Shown: positions 7,788 through 17,549, numbered from the stretch's first letter. The stretch: 64,000 nucleotides of DNA from JAUYQR01 sp031415015 (GCA_031415015.1 JANOQT010000044.1:62001-126000); one strand, 5' to 3'. Program-made: numbers and translations. The notes: a model not told the origin generated them from the sequence alone.

Positions 7788-9109
7788 GACCGGTAGTCGG
7801 CATTGATCTCGATGTACCGGGCGGTCAGATCGCAGGTCCAGACCGACCGCTTGCCACGCCCCAGCCCAAGGTCCACGTGAATGAGCAGTTCCGGTTGCAG
7901 CATGTAGGCCGCCCCGTCCTCTTCCCTGTAATCCGGGTTGCGCCAGCCGTTCGACGCCACAAGGATGTCACCGAACCGGATGGACAACCTGTCCCGGTCC
8001 GCCTCGGCCCCGGATTTTCCGATGGCGGCGACGATTCGGCCCCAGTTCGGATCCTGTCCCGCGATGGCAGTTTTCACCAAGGGCGAGTTGGCGATGGCGA
8101 AGGCCGCCTTGGCCGCATCCGCATCGTTGGTGGCCCCGGTCACGCGCACTTCGACCAGCTTCGTCGCCCCCTCGCCGTCGCGCACCACCTGCAACGCCAG
8201 ATCGTGCATCACGTCGTGCAGTGCCGCCTCGAACGCCTTGGCGACAGGGCCTTTCACTTCGGCAGCAGCGGATTGCCCGGTCGCGGCCAACAAAAGCGTG
8301 TCCGAGGTGGAGGTGTCGCTGTCGACGGTGATCGAGTTGAAGGTCGCATCCACATGCCGCGACAGCATCTTTTGCAATGCCGCCGCCGGAATCCTCGCAT
8401 CGGTGAAGAGATAAACCAGCATCGTCGCCATATCCGGCGCGATCATGCCGGATCCCTTGGCGATCCCGGCAATGTGGATCACCCCGCCCTCGCCCTGAAC
8501 CGTCGCAGCGGCCCCTTTCGGGAACGTGTCCGTCGTCATCATCGCATGCGCGGCCATCTCGATGGCATCTTCGCGTAGCGCACCGGCAAGATCGGCCACC
8601 TTCGCCGTGATCCGATCATGCGGCAACGGCTCGCCGATCACACCGGTCGACGATGAAAACACCCGCGAGCCGGGTATCCCCAGCGCCGCCGCCACGGCAT
8701 CTGTGACAGCGGCCACCGACGTCTCGCCCGCCTTGCCCGTAAAGGCGTTGGAGTTGCCGGAGTTCACGATGATGGCCGCCCCCAGACCGGCAGGCACTTT
8801 CATCGCCAGTTTCGCCTGACAGTCGCGCACGCAGGCTGACCGGGTGGTAGACCGGGTGAAAACCCCGGCCATCGCCGTACCGGGGGCTAGCCGGACCAGC
8901 ATCACATCCTTGCGGTTCTTGTACCGCACGCCGGCCTCAACGGCCGCGAATTCGACACCTGCAATGGCTGGAAGCTTCGGAAACGACGTCGGCGCAAGCG
9001 GCGAAACCGGCTTCGCCTTCTTGACAACTGCCGGTCCAGCCGCTTGCCGCAGTTTGCGGACCTGCTTCATCAACACCTTGGCTTCGGCTTTCCAGTCGGT
9101 CTTGGCCAT
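7784..9109 (-). CDS. argJ: Bifunctional ornithine acetyltransferase / N-acetylglutamate synthase
   Basis: A 441-residue arginine-biosynthesis enzyme that recycles the acetyl group from N-acetylornithine to glutamate. ArgJ cleaves itself before a threonine; here the site is the ATM of PDMATML (about residue 230), inside the expected SGMIAPDMATMLVYLFTDA context. The downstream half keeps DSDTSTSDT and the GQDPNWGRI segment. The start at 9109 has a GGGGAG upstream and gives a Lys/Ala-rich N-terminal extension of about 35 residues before the usual PLAP start region, so a later start cannot be excluded. It lies between the PPIase gene and mutT. Confidence 0.93.
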   Translation of the reverse strand: MAKTDWKAEAKVLMKQVRKLRQAAGPAVVKKAKPVSPLAPTSFPKLPAIAGVEFAAVEAGVRYKNRKDVMLVRLAPGTAMAGVFTRSTTRSACVRDCQAKLAMKVPAGLGAAIIVNSGNSNAFTGKAGETSVAAVTDAVAAALGIPGSRVFSSSTGVIGEPLPHDRITAKVADLAGALREDAIEMAAHAMMTTDTFPKGAAATVQGEGGVIHIAGIAKGSGMIAPDMATMLVYLFTDARIPAAALQKMLSRHVDATFNSITVDSDTSTSDTLLLAATGQSAAAEVKGPVAKAFEAALHDVMHDLALQVVRDGEGATKLVEVRVTGATNDADAAKAAFAIANSPLVKTAIAGQDPNWGRIVAAIGKSGAEADRDRLSIRFGDILVASNGWRNPDYREEDGAAYMLQPELLIHVDLGLGRGKRSVWTCDLTARYIEINADYRS

Positions 9110-9133
9110 TTCCGTAACTCCCCCGCCAAATGC

Positions 9134-9976
9134 TCAGTCGATCAGCGCCGTGTTCTTCAGGATCGCAGGATCAATCGCCTCGCCCGGACGGGTCACCTTG
9201 GCGGCTGCGGTCAACTCGGCCACCTTGGCCTCGATGACGCTATTCTCCAGCTCGGCTGCCAGTTCGTCGCGCATCTCGTCCAGCGTCGGTTGTGCTGCAA
9301 CCCGGGTTTCCTTGACCAGAATCAGGTGAAAGCCGAACTCCGACTGGACCGGACCTGCAACATCGCCAACCTTGGCGGTGATCACGGCGTCTTCGAACGG
9401 CTTGACCATCATCCCCAACCCGAACCAGCCCAGATCGCCGCCATTGGCACCCGATCCGGTATCGGTGGAATTGGCCTTGGCCAGCTCGGCAAAGTCAGCG
9501 CCGCCCGCAAGATCGGCTTTCAGCTTCTCCGCCGTCTCGACCGTGTCCACCAGGATATGCGACGCGTTGTATTCGGTTTGCGGCTTGGTCGCCTTGAACC
9601 GTTCGTCATAGGCGACCTGCAAGGCTTCATCGGTCACTGCGGATTCGACAAGCGTCTGGATTGCCACGCCCGACACATAGCCGCGCCGGTCGTTCTCCAG
9701 ATTGGCAGCGTGGCGGGTCGACAGAGCGGCCACCGATTGCGCCAGCGCCTCCTGCTGGACCAGCTGATCAAGGATGCCCTTGAACAACACGTCATCCGGC
9801 AGCGATTGGTACTGTTCCGGCAGCGTTTCCTTCAACGCAATCATGTGACCCAGCGTGATATCCACGCCGTTCACGTTGGCCACGACGGTGGCGGCGGTTT
9901 CGCCTTCGGCCCAAACAGGGGCAGCAAGCGCTGCGACCAAGGCAATTCCTGACCAGAAGCCTGTATGTTTCGTCAT
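9134..9976 (-). CDS. Periplasmic parvulin-type peptidyl-prolyl isomerase
   Basis: A 280-residue exported folding factor. Residues 1-23 form a signal peptide (positively charged MTKH, a hydrophobic stretch, cleavage near VWAEG). A SurA/PrsA-like N-terminal chaperone region follows, then the parvulin domain (about 135-225) with YNASHILVDT, the FAELAKANSTD segment and GDLGWF, and a closing FGFHLILV. The ATG at 9976 has a clear AGGAG 10 bases upstream. It is transcribed toward argJ and is divergent from secA, the usual Rhodobacterales arrangement; its substrates are probably outer membrane or exported proteins. Confidence 0.9.
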   Translation of the reverse strand: MTKHTGFWSGIALVAALAAPVWAEGETAATVVANVNGVDITLGHMIALKETLPEQYQSLPDDVLFKGILDQLVQQEALAQSVAALSTRHAANLENDRRGYVSGVAIQTLVESAVTDEALQVAYDERFKATKPQTEYNASHILVDTVETAEKLKADLAGGADFAELAKANSTDTGSGANGGDLGWFGLGMMVKPFEDAVITAKVGDVAGPVQSEFGFHLILVKETRVAAQPTLDEMRDELAAELENSVIEAKVAELTAAAKVTRPGEAIDPAILKNTALID

Positions 9977-10014
9977 TTCACCATCTCCTGATCGGGCCTT
10001 TGGGCCGCGCGACG

Positions 10015-10043
10015 TTGACTATACCCGGCCTACCCCTTACATC
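10015..10043 (+). promoter_or_regulatory. Possible sigma-70-type promoter for secA
   Basis: TTGACT (10015-10020) and TACATC (10038-10043) are separated by 17 bases in the 186-base divergent region between the PPIase gene and secA. The -35 box is good, the -10 box only fair. Confidence 0.3.
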
Positions 10044-10162
10044 TCGACAGTCGCGTAAGGCGGGGCCGACCGGCGTTCTTCTTGGCTCTTCTATGGAAGG
10101 CGGTGAGGGCGGGCAAGTCCAAGCGCCACACGATGATGTCAGGAATGTCCCACGGAGATAGC

Positions 10163-12901
10163 ATGCTGGGTCTAGGTACACTCGCGCGGAAGGTTTTCGG
10201 TACGCCGAACGACCGCAAGGTGAAATCAGTCCGCCCGTTGATCGCGCAGATCAACGCTCTGGAGCCGGAGTTCATGGCGCTAAGCGATGAGGGTATCATC
10301 GCCAAGACCCGCGAACTGCAAAAGCGCGTGCAAGACGGCGGCGAAAGCCTTGACGCCGTTTTGCCCGAAGCCTTTGCCAATTGCCGCGAAGCCGCGCGCC
10401 GGGCCTTGGGCCTGCGGGCCTTTGACGTGCAGCTGAAAGGCGGGATCTTCCTGCATCAGGGCAATATCTCTGAGATGAAGACGGGTGAGGGCAAGACACT
10501 GGTTGCGACCTTCCCGGCCTATCTGAACGCGCTGGCGGGCAAGGGCGTGCATGTCGTCACCGTCAACGACTATCTGGTCCGCCGCGATGCTGCCTGGATG
10601 GGCAAAATCTACTCCGCGCTTGGGATGACCACCGGCGTTGTCGTGCCGCATCAGGAAGACGCCGAAAAACGCGAGGCGTACCGCGCTGACATCACCTACG
10701 CCACCAACAACGAGCTTGGCTTCGATTACCTGCGCGACAACATGAAATCCTCGCTGGAGTCTATGGCGCAGCGGGGGCATTTCTTTGCCATCGTCGATGA
10801 GGTGGATTCTATCCTCGTGGACGAAGCCCGCACGCCGCTGATCATTTCCGGCCCCAGCGAAGACCGCAGCGACCTTTATCAAAAAGTCGACGCGGTGATC
10901 CCGCATCTGACCGAAGATACCTACAAGATGGACGAAAAGGCCCGCAACGTCACCCTGACCGAAGAAGGTCACGACGCCATCGAGCCGCTGCTGCTTCAGG
11001 CGGGCATCCTGCCAGAGGGGCAGAACCTTTATGACCCGGAAAGCACCACCATCGTTCATCACGTGAACCAGGCGCTTCGGGCTCACAAGTTGTTCCACAA
11101 AGACCAGCAATACATCGTCCGCGACGACGAGGTGATGCTGATCGACGAATTCACCGGTCGCATGATGCGCGGCCGCCGCCTGTCGGACGGGCTGCATCAG
11201 GCCATCGAGGCCAAGGAACATGTCCAGATCAAACCGGAAAACGTGACGCTGGCGTCGGTGACGTTCCAAAACTACTTCCGGCTTTATGACAAGCTTGGCG
11301 GCATGACCGGCACTGCCTCTACCGAAGCCGAGGAATTCCGCGAGATTTATGGTCTGGGCGTCGTCGAAGTGCCGACCAACCGTCCAGTGCAGCGGATTGA
11401 CGAACACGATCAGGTCTACCGCACCGCGCGCGAGAAATTCGAAGGCGTCGTCAAGTCGATCAAAGAGGCAAACGCCAAAGGCCAGCCGATTCTCGTCGGC
11501 ACCACGTCCATCGAGAAATCTGAACAGTTGTCCGAACTGCTGAAGTCGGAAGGCATCCCGCACAATGTGCTGAATGCCCGCCAGCACGAGCTGGAAGCCA
11601 AGATCGTGGCCGATGCAGGCAAGCTGGGCGCTGTCACCATCGCCACGAACATGGCTGGTCGCGGTACTGACATCCAGCTGGGTGGCAACGTCGAAATGAA
11701 GGTGCTGGAGGCGATTGCCGCCGATCCCGCGCTGCACCCCGACGAGGTCCGCGCCAAAATCGAAGCGGAACATGCCGACGAAAAGGCTGCCGTTCTGGCT
11801 GCAGGTGGCCTGTTCGTGCTGGCGACCGAACGCCACGAATCCCGCCGCATCGACAACCAGCTGCGCGGTCGTTCGGGGCGTCAGGGCGACCCGGGGCGCT
11901 CGGCCTTCTTCCTCAGCCTTGAAGACGATCTGATGCGTATCTTCGGGTCGGAACGGCTGGACAAGATCCTGTCCACGCTGGGCATGCAGGAAGGCGAGGC
12001 AATCGTTCACCCCTGGGTCAACAAATCGTTGGAAAAAGCGCAAGCCAAGGTCGAAGGCCGCAACTTCGACATCCGCAAGCAACTGCTGAAATTCGACGAT
12101 GTGATGAACGACCAGCGTAAGGCGATCTTCAGCCAGCGGCTGGAAATCATGCAGGCCGAGGATGTGTCCGAGATCGCGATGGACATGCGCCATCAGGTGA
12201 TCGAAGATCTGGTTGACGTGCATATGCCGCCGAAAGCCTATCCTGATCAATGGGATACATCCGGCCTGCGGACCGCGGCCCGCGAAGCGCTGACGCTTGA
12301 TTTGCCGATATCCGACTGGGCTGCCGAGGAGGGTGTTGATCAGACCGTGATCCGTGACCGCCTCATCGAGGCAACTGATAAGTTGATGGCCGAAAAGACC
12401 GAGGCCTTTGGTCAGGCCACGATGGAAAACATCGAAAAACAGATGCTGCTACAGGCCATCGACGGAAAATGGCGTGAACATCTTCTGCGGCTGGAACATT
12501 TGCGGTCGGTTGTGGGCTTCCGCGGCTATGCTCAGCGCGACCCCTTGAACGAGTACAAGACCGAAGCCTTCCAGCTGTTCGAGACGATGCTGAACTCGCT
12601 CCGGATGCAGGTGACGGAACAGTTGTCGCGCATCCGCCCGCTGACCAAGGACGAGCAGGAGCAGATGATGCGGCAGATGCTGGCCGCCCAGCAGCCCGTA
12701 CCGCAAGCCACGGTCATGGCCGCGATGCCGGTAGACGTGGCCCCGGAAGGTGCCGGGGCGCTGGCCGTGGCGGAGCGCGCCCCGCAAGTTGCAGGCTTTG
12801 ATGAGGCTGATCCGTCCACCTGGGGCAATCCCGGTCGCAATGACCTGTGCCCTTGCGGCTCTGGCGAAAAGTTCAAGCACTGCCACGGCCGCATCGTCTG
12901 A
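10163..12901 (+). CDS. secA: Preprotein translocase ATPase SecA
   Basis: A 912-residue motor protein driving Sec-dependent export. The frame stays open upstream, but the ATG at 10163 has CACGGAG seven bases before it and gives the family start MLGLGTLARKVFG. The Walker A segment MKTGEGKT lies at about residues 104-111, the DEVDSILVDEARTPL block at about 210-225, and NMAGRGTDIQLGG at about 495. The C-terminus ends in the zinc-binding SecB-interacting motif CPCGSGEKFKHCHG. Everything expected is present and full length. Confidence 0.97.
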   Translation: MLGLGTLARKVFGTPNDRKVKSVRPLIAQINALEPEFMALSDEGIIAKTRELQKRVQDGGESLDAVLPEAFANCREAARRALGLRAFDVQLKGGIFLHQGNISEMKTGEGKTLVATFPAYLNALAGKGVHVVTVNDYLVRRDAAWMGKIYSALGMTTGVVVPHQEDAEKREAYRADITYATNNELGFDYLRDNMKSSLESMAQRGHFFAIVDEVDSILVDEARTPLIISGPSEDRSDLYQKVDAVIPHLTEDTYKMDEKARNVTLTEEGHDAIEPLLLQAGILPEGQNLYDPESTTIVHHVNQALRAHKLFHKDQQYIVRDDEVMLIDEFTGRMMRGRRLSDGLHQAIEAKEHVQIKPENVTLASVTFQNYFRLYDKLGGMTGTASTEAEEFREIYGLGVVEVPTNRPVQRIDEHDQVYRTAREKFEGVVKSIKEANAKGQPILVGTTSIEKSEQLSELLKSEGIPHNVLNARQHELEAKIVADAGKLGAVTIATNMAGRGTDIQLGGNVEMKVLEAIAADPALHPDEVRAKIEAEHADEKAAVLAAGGLFVLATERHESRRIDNQLRGRSGRQGDPGRSAFFLSLEDDLMRIFGSERLDKILSTLGMQEGEAIVHPWVNKSLEKAQAKVEGRNFDIRKQLLKFDDVMNDQRKAIFSQRLEIMQAEDVSEIAMDMRHQVIEDLVDVHMPPKAYPDQWDTSGLRTAAREALTLDLPISDWAAEEGVDQTVIRDRLIEATDKLMAEKTEAFGQATMENIEKQMLLQAIDGKWREHLLRLEHLRSVVGFRGYAQRDPLNEYKTEAFQLFETMLNSLRMQVTEQLSRIRPLTKDEQEQMMRQMLAAQQPVPQATVMAAMPVDVAPEGAGALAVAERAPQVAGFDEADPSTWGNPGRNDLCPCGSGEKFKHCHGRIV

Positions 12902-12905
12902 CACG

Positions 12906-12925
12906 CCCGCCCGGTTTCGGGCGGG
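12906..12925 (+). terminator. Hairpin just after secA
   Basis: CCCGCCCG (12906-12913) pairs perfectly with CGGGCGGG (12918-12925) around GTTT, four bases after the secA stop. There is no T-tract afterwards, so it may be a processing or Rho-assisted end rather than a classic intrinsic terminator. Confidence 0.5.
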
Positions 12926-13083
12926 ATGGACAAATGCGGCTTAATTGTGGCTGACCTTTGCACCTTTTGGCGCAGTTCGGCCCATCGGCGGTTCTTTGCT
13001 GGAAACATTCCCCGGAAAGGACACGGGATCGCCCCCATTCGTCATTATTGACGAAGGGCACGATTCTGCCTGGGGTGTTGGGG

Positions 13084-13992
13084 ATGGACAAAAAGCGCAG
13101 AGTTCTGCGGATTGCAGGCGTGCTGGCAGTTGCCTTTGCCGCCGGCCATCTGGTCGAAACGATGAAAAAGCCCGTCCCCGCTGGAGCGTGGGTCAGCGCT
13201 CAGTCGAATTCTGCCGACACTGCGACCCCGGAAGCCGTCCTTGCCGCCTCCGGCCTGCCGCTTTCTGCGTCTCTCGCCGCGGACTTGCGGGTATCCCAAG
13301 TGACCGGCATCACGTCCGTGGCGGCCACCACACCAGACAGCACCGTTACGCAGTGCACCCCGACCCTTGGTCTGGTCGCGCTGCCGGGCGCGATGCTTGA
13401 CCTCAGCATTACCGCCCCTTGCCACCGCGGCGAAAGGATCGTGATCCGTCACGCTGGCCTGAACTTTACCGCGCGCGTGTCGCCGGAGGGCAAGGTTTCC
13501 CTTGAGCTTCCCGCCCTGGAATCCGAGGCACTCGTCACCGCCTTTTTACGCGATTCCGAAGTCATCCTCGCCTCTGTCAGCGTGCCCGACGTGGCCGAGG
13601 TGCAAAGGTTCGTCGTGCAATGGTCGACGGCGGATGTTTTTGACCTGAGGATCAGCGAAGGCGACCGGATCTACATCGGGACACGCGAATCGCGAAACCG
13701 GTCCGGTACTCAGAAGATTCGCACCTTTGGCGATCTGCTGGCCGATCAACCCCTGTTCGCCGAGGTTTACACCTATCCCGCAGACCCGGATATCCCGGTC
13801 GAGATCGTGGTTGAAGTGACCGTTACCCCGCAGGTGTGCGGGCGCAGCATCACTGCCGAAACCATCCTCTCGTCTTCCGGCCTTGTCGAGGTCACCGCAA
13901 TTCCTGTCACGATCCCGGCCTGCGATGCCGCCGGTGACATTCTGCTGTTGAAGAATCTTGCGCCTGCCGTGAAGATCGCCGCCGCGAACTGA
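13084..13992 (+). CDS. Exported or membrane-anchored protein of unknown function
   Basis: A 302-residue protein read from the ATG at 13084 (GGGG upstream; the frame is open earlier but the earlier stretch is unlike protein). A short N-terminal hydrophobic segment (about residues 9-22, after MDKKRRVLR) suggests a signal anchor. The rest is beta-rich, with cysteines at widely spaced positions (QCTP, APCHRG, PQVCG, IPACDA) that could form disulfides outside the cytoplasm. It is followed after 18 bases by the PBP-OmpA fusion gene, suggesting co-expression. I do not recognise the family; genes at this place after secA in relatives are sometimes labelled translocase, which the sequence does not support. 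Confidence 0.6.
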   Translation: MDKKRRVLRIAGVLAVAFAAGHLVETMKKPVPAGAWVSAQSNSADTATPEAVLAASGLPLSASLAADLRVSQVTGITSVAATTPDSTVTQCTPTLGLVALPGAMLDLSITAPCHRGERIVIRHAGLNFTARVSPEGKVSLELPALESEALVTAFLRDSEVILASVSVPDVAEVQRFVVQWSTADVFDLRISEGDRIYIGTRESRNRSGTQKIRTFGDLLADQPLFAEVYTYPADPDIPVEIVVEVTVTPQVCGRSITAETILSSSGLVEVTAIPVTIPACDAAGDILLLKNLAPAVKIAAAN

Positions 13993-14010
13993 GGGTCAGG
14001 CAGGCGACAG

Positions 14011-15525
14011 ATGGGCGTTAAGTCAGGATGCGCGGCGGCTATCGCCGCGTTTTTCGTTACAAATGCGGCCCTGGCGCAGGACATCACTCTGGTGGCGCGT
14101 GAGGGTGACATCGTGCTGACCGGCACGTTGCTGGGCTATGACGGTGAATTCTACCGGATCGACACGACCTATGGAACGCTGACGGTCGATGGCCAGGGCG
14201 TCATCTGCGACGGACCTGCCTGCCCTGATCTGACGGCTCCGAAGGCAGTGATCCGCATCGTCGGCGCGCCGGATGCCGGGCTTGCTTTGTTGCCGCCATT
14301 GCTCGAAAGCTTTGCCGCTGGCCGTGGACTGATTTTTGAACCCGTCTTGGGCGAAGGGTTTTCTGCCGTCATCCTTGACCCCGAAACCCGCAAGGAACTG
14401 GCCGAAATCAGCTTTCAGCCGATGTCACCGGAGGCCGCAACCAAAGCACTTGCCGACGGCATGGCTGACCTCACGGTCTCGTCGCGCGCTGAACAGCCCT
14501 TTGGCGCGCGGGCCGTGGCACTGGATGCACTGGTGCCGATCATGGCCCCCGACAATCCGACGCCCGAGGTTTCGACCATCGGCCTCGCCTCGGTTCTGGC
14601 CGGCGAGGCGAAGAACTGGGCGCAGATCGGAGGGCCGGATATGCCCATCGTGCTGCACGCGCTGCGTCCGGAAACCGATTTGCAGCGGTCTTTGGCGGAA
14701 CGGTTGGGGGCGCCGGTGGCTGCCGATCTGCTGCATCCCGATCTTGCCAGTCTGGCTGCGGCTGTGGCCAAGGACCCGTGGGCCATTGCCGTCACCGGGC
14801 GGGCAGAGGTCGGGGCAGCCAAGGTGTTGCCGCTGACCGACAGCTGCGGATTCCCCTTGCTTCCCACCCCCTTGGCCGTCAAGGCCGAGGATTATCCCCT
14901 TGCTCTGCCGGTCTTCCTTCTGACCCCGCAACGCCGCCTGCCCCTCATGGCGCGCGAGTTTCTGGAGTTTCTTGCGACACCAGACGCGCAAACCGTGGTC
15001 GCGGCGGCGGGATATGTCGACCGCTCGCCTTCGCGCCAGCCGATGACCGCGGATGGCCTGCGGCTGATCAACGCCATTCAGGGCGCGGGCGAGGATATCA
15101 CACTGGCCGACCTCAAACGTCTGGTGAACCTGATGGACGGGGCCGACCGGCTATCGCTGACCTTTCGGTTCGAAGACGGCTCCTCGACGCTGGATGCCCA
15201 GTCGCAAGATAACCTCGCCGATCTGGCGCGGCTGATTGCGGCCGGGCAGTTCCGGACCGATAGCATGGTGCTTGCCGGGTTTTCCGACGGGTCCGGCGCG
15301 GCACCCGCCAATCTGGCGCTGTCGGTGGAACGCGCCACACAAGTGGCACAGGAACTTGCCGCCATTGCCCCCGATCTGGCCCCGGAGGCGCTGCCGCGCG
15401 TGGAAGGATTTGGCGAGGCGTTGCCAATGGCCTGTGACGAGACCCCCGCAGGGCGGCACCTGAACCGGCGCGTGGAACTGTGGCTGTTGCCCCGCTTTAC
15501 AGATACCCCGCCGCCCGAAAACTGA
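14011..15525 (+). CDS. Fusion of a phosphate-binding-like periplasmic domain with a C-terminal OmpA domain
   Basis: A 504-residue envelope protein. A signal peptide (residues 1-22, ending AALAQD) is followed by a short beta-rich segment (about 25-75), then a PstS-like solute-binding domain (about 85-345), with DGMADLTVSSRAEQPFG and DPWAIAVTGRAEVGA in the expected hinge regions. The last 130 residues are an OmpA peptidoglycan-binding domain: LTFRFEDGSSTLDAQS, a GFSDG segment and NRRVELWL. Such fusions would tie a ligand-binding domain to the cell wall; whether phosphate is the ligand is unknown. It probably forms an operon with the preceding exported protein. Its 3' end overlaps the convergent radC by 29 bases. 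Confidence 0.78.
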   Translation: MGVKSGCAAAIAAFFVTNAALAQDITLVAREGDIVLTGTLLGYDGEFYRIDTTYGTLTVDGQGVICDGPACPDLTAPKAVIRIVGAPDAGLALLPPLLESFAAGRGLIFEPVLGEGFSAVILDPETRKELAEISFQPMSPEAATKALADGMADLTVSSRAEQPFGARAVALDALVPIMAPDNPTPEVSTIGLASVLAGEAKNWAQIGGPDMPIVLHALRPETDLQRSLAERLGAPVAADLLHPDLASLAAAVAKDPWAIAVTGRAEVGAAKVLPLTDSCGFPLLPTPLAVKAEDYPLALPVFLLTPQRRLPLMAREFLEFLATPDAQTVVAAAGYVDRSPSRQPMTADGLRLINAIQGAGEDITLADLKRLVNLMDGADRLSLTFRFEDGSSTLDAQSQDNLADLARLIAAGQFRTDSMVLAGFSDGSGAAPANLALSVERATQVAQELAAIAPDLAPEALPRVEGFGEALPMACDETPAGRHLNRRVELWLLPRFTDTPPPEN

Positions 15526-16261
15526 GCTCTCGTGATTTGCCGATGATCAGATGGTCGTGCAGCGTCAGCCCAAGCGCACCGCACGCCTCGCCGACCTGAT
15601 GCGTCATCGACAGGTCGGCGTCAGACGGGGTCGGGTCGCCGGACGGATGGTTGTGGACCAGGATAAGCGCCGAGGCGTTCAGTTCCAGCGCCCGCTTCAC
15701 CACCTCACGCGGATAGACGGGGACATGATCCACCGTTCCCTTTGCCTGCTCCTCATCTGCGATCAGCACGTTCTTGCGGTCAAGGAACAGGATGCGAAAC
15801 TGCTCCGTCTCGCGGTGGGCCATCGCGGTATGGCAATAGTCCAGCAGCGCATCCCAGGATGACAGCACCGGTCGGTGCATGACCCGCGCGCGCATCATCC
15901 GTTGCGCCGCCGCTTCGACCACTTTCAACTCCAGCACAACGGCCTCGCCCGCACCTTTGACCATTGCCAGCCGGGCAGGTGCCGCGCTGACGACCCGGTT
16001 GAAATCGCCGAATGTGTCCAACAGCAGCCGGGCCAGCGGTTTCACATCCTGCCGGGGAATGGCGCGGAACAGAACCAGTTCCAGCAGTTCGTAATCCGGC
16101 ATCGCCTGCGCGCCGCCTTCGGTGAAACGGGCGCGTAGCCGCTTGCGATGATCCGCGATGTAGGAGGGCAGGCGGCCGGGAACCGCCACGCCGGACGCTT
16201 CATCTTCATCCCCGGCGGGGGTGAACAACGGCAGACAAGACTCGCGGAACGACTGGCTCAT
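15497..16261 (-). CDS. radC: RadC family protein (JAB/MPN domain)
   Basis: A 254-residue protein with an N-terminal helix-hairpin-helix-like region (about 35-110) and a C-terminal JAB/MPN metal-binding domain. The JAMM-type motif is intact: HNHPSGDPTPSDAD (about residues 203-216) with an upstream Glu. RadC was once linked to DNA repair, but its real role is unsettled; the metal-site geometry suggests a hydrolase-like activity. It is convergent with the PBP-OmpA gene, overlapping it tail to tail by 29 bases. Confidence 0.9.
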   Translation of the reverse strand: MSQSFRESCLPLFTPAGDEDEASGVAVPGRLPSYIADHRKRLRARFTEGGAQAMPDYELLELVLFRAIPRQDVKPLARLLLDTFGDFNRVVSAAPARLAMVKGAGEAVVLELKVVEAAAQRMMRARVMHRPVLSSWDALLDYCHTAMAHRETEQFRILFLDRKNVLIADEEQAKGTVDHVPVYPREVVKRALELNASALILVHNHPSGDPTPSDADLSMTHQVGEACGALGLTLHDHLIIGKSRELSFRAAGYL

Positions 16262-16309
16262 GCCGCCACAGTGCCGGGCGATGGTGAAGGAAGGGTTAAT
16301 CGGCGAGTA

Positions 16310-16330
16310 GGATGGGCAATCTGCCCATCC
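16310..16330 (-). terminator. Hairpin after dnaJ
   Basis: GGATGGGCA (16310-16318) pairs perfectly with TGCCCATCC (16322-16330) around three bases, six bases past the dnaJ stop. No T-run follows in the minus direction. Confidence 0.5.
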
Positions 16331-16336
16331 CGCGGC

Positions 16337-17494
16337 TTAACCCTTCATCCCGTCCCAGAATCCCTTGACCTTCGAAAAGAACGACGACCCTTCGGGGTTG
16401 TTTTCTTCTGACAGCTTTTCGAACTCGCGCAGCAACTCGCGCTGGCGGGTGGTCAGGTTCACCGGGGTTTCCACGGCCAGTTCGATCACCATGTCGCCGA
16501 CCGCAGCCCCCCGCAGCGCGGGCATACCCTTGGCGCGAAGCCGCATCTGCTTGCCGGTCTGGGCGCCTGCGGGAACCTTTACCCGGGCCTTGCCGCCGTC
16601 GATGGTGGGCACTTCAACCTCGCCACCCAAAGCGGCAGAGGGCATCGAGACCGGAACCCGGCAGAACAGATGCACCCCGTCGCGCTGGAAGAGAGCGTGA
16701 TCCTTCACCTCGATGAAGATATACAGATCGCCGTTCGGCCCGCCGCGCAGACCCGCCTCGCCTTCACCCGCCAGCCGGATACGGGTACCGGTTTCCACCC
16801 CTTGCGGGATGTTGACCGACAGCGAGCGTTCCTTTTCAACCCGACCCTGACCGCTGCAGGCCCGGCAGGGGTTCTTGATGATCTGACCCATACCGTTGCA
16901 AGTGGGACAGGTACGCTCCACCGTGAAAAAGCCTTGCTGCGCCCGGACCTTGCCCATGCCGCTGCAGGTCGGGCAGGTGACAGGTTCCGCCCCGCCCTCG
17001 GCGCCCGACCCATGGCACACGTCGCATTGCACCGAGGTTGGCACCGCGATGGCCTTTTGCACGCCGGCAAAGGCCTCTTCCAGACTGACCCGCAGGTTGT
17101 ACCGCAGGTCCGACCCGCGCTGTGCGCGCGATCGAGCCCCGCCACCGCCGGCACCGCCGCGGCCCCCCATGAAATCACCGAACAGATCCTCGAACACATC
17201 CGAGAAAGCAGAAGCAAAGTCGCCCTGACCATAGTTGCCGCCCGGACGCGGGCCGCCAGCCATGCCACCCTCAAACGCCGCATGACCGTAGCGGTCATAG
17301 GCCGCCTTGCGGTCGGGGTCCTTCAGAATATCGTAAGCTTCGTTGATCTCTTTGAACTGGGCTTCAGCATTGGGATTGTCAGAGTTGCGGTCGGGGTGCA
17401 GCTCTTTCGCCTTCTTGCGATAGGCCTTCTTCAGATCATCAGCCGAGGCCCCCTTGGTGGCACCGAGCACGTCGTAGAAATCGCGTTTTGCCAC
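16337..17494 (-). CDS. dnaJ: Chaperone DnaJ
   Basis: A 385-residue Hsp40 co-chaperone that stimulates DnaK ATPase. The start is GTG at 17494. Order: J domain (1-70, with HPD in KELHPDRNSD), Gly/Phe/Arg-rich linker (about 75-125), four CxxCxGxG zinc repeats (about 145-215, for example CDVCHGSG and CPTCSGMG), then the C-terminal substrate-binding domains. It lies 74 bases downstream of dnaK, separated by a stable hairpin that may set a lower level of DnaJ than DnaK. Confidence 0.96.
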   Translation of the reverse strand: MAKRDFYDVLGATKGASADDLKKAYRKKAKELHPDRNSDNPNAEAQFKEINEAYDILKDPDRKAAYDRYGHAAFEGGMAGGPRPGGNYGQGDFASAFSDVFEDLFGDFMGGRGGAGGGGARSRAQRGSDLRYNLRVSLEEAFAGVQKAIAVPTSVQCDVCHGSGAEGGAEPVTCPTCSGMGKVRAQQGFFTVERTCPTCNGMGQIIKNPCRACSGQGRVEKERSLSVNIPQGVETGTRIRLAGEGEAGLRGGPNGDLYIFIEVKDHALFQRDGVHLFCRVPVSMPSAALGGEVEVPTIDGGKARVKVPAGAQTGKQMRLRAKGMPALRGAAVGDMVIELAVETPVNLTTRQRELLREFEKLSEENNPEGSSFFSKVKGFWDGMKG

Positions 17495-17521
17495 AGCAAA
17501 ATCCCCTGCTCAGAACCGGCA

Positions 17522-17549
17522 GAGGGCGGCCTGTCACCAGACCGCCCTC
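17522..17549 (-). other. Hairpin between dnaK and dnaJ
   Basis: GAGGGCGG (17522-17529) pairs with CCGCCCTC (17542-17549), with an inner CTG/CAG pairing after one mismatch. No T-run follows in the direction of transcription, so it more likely protects the dnaK 3' end or partially attenuates dnaJ. Confidence 0.5.
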
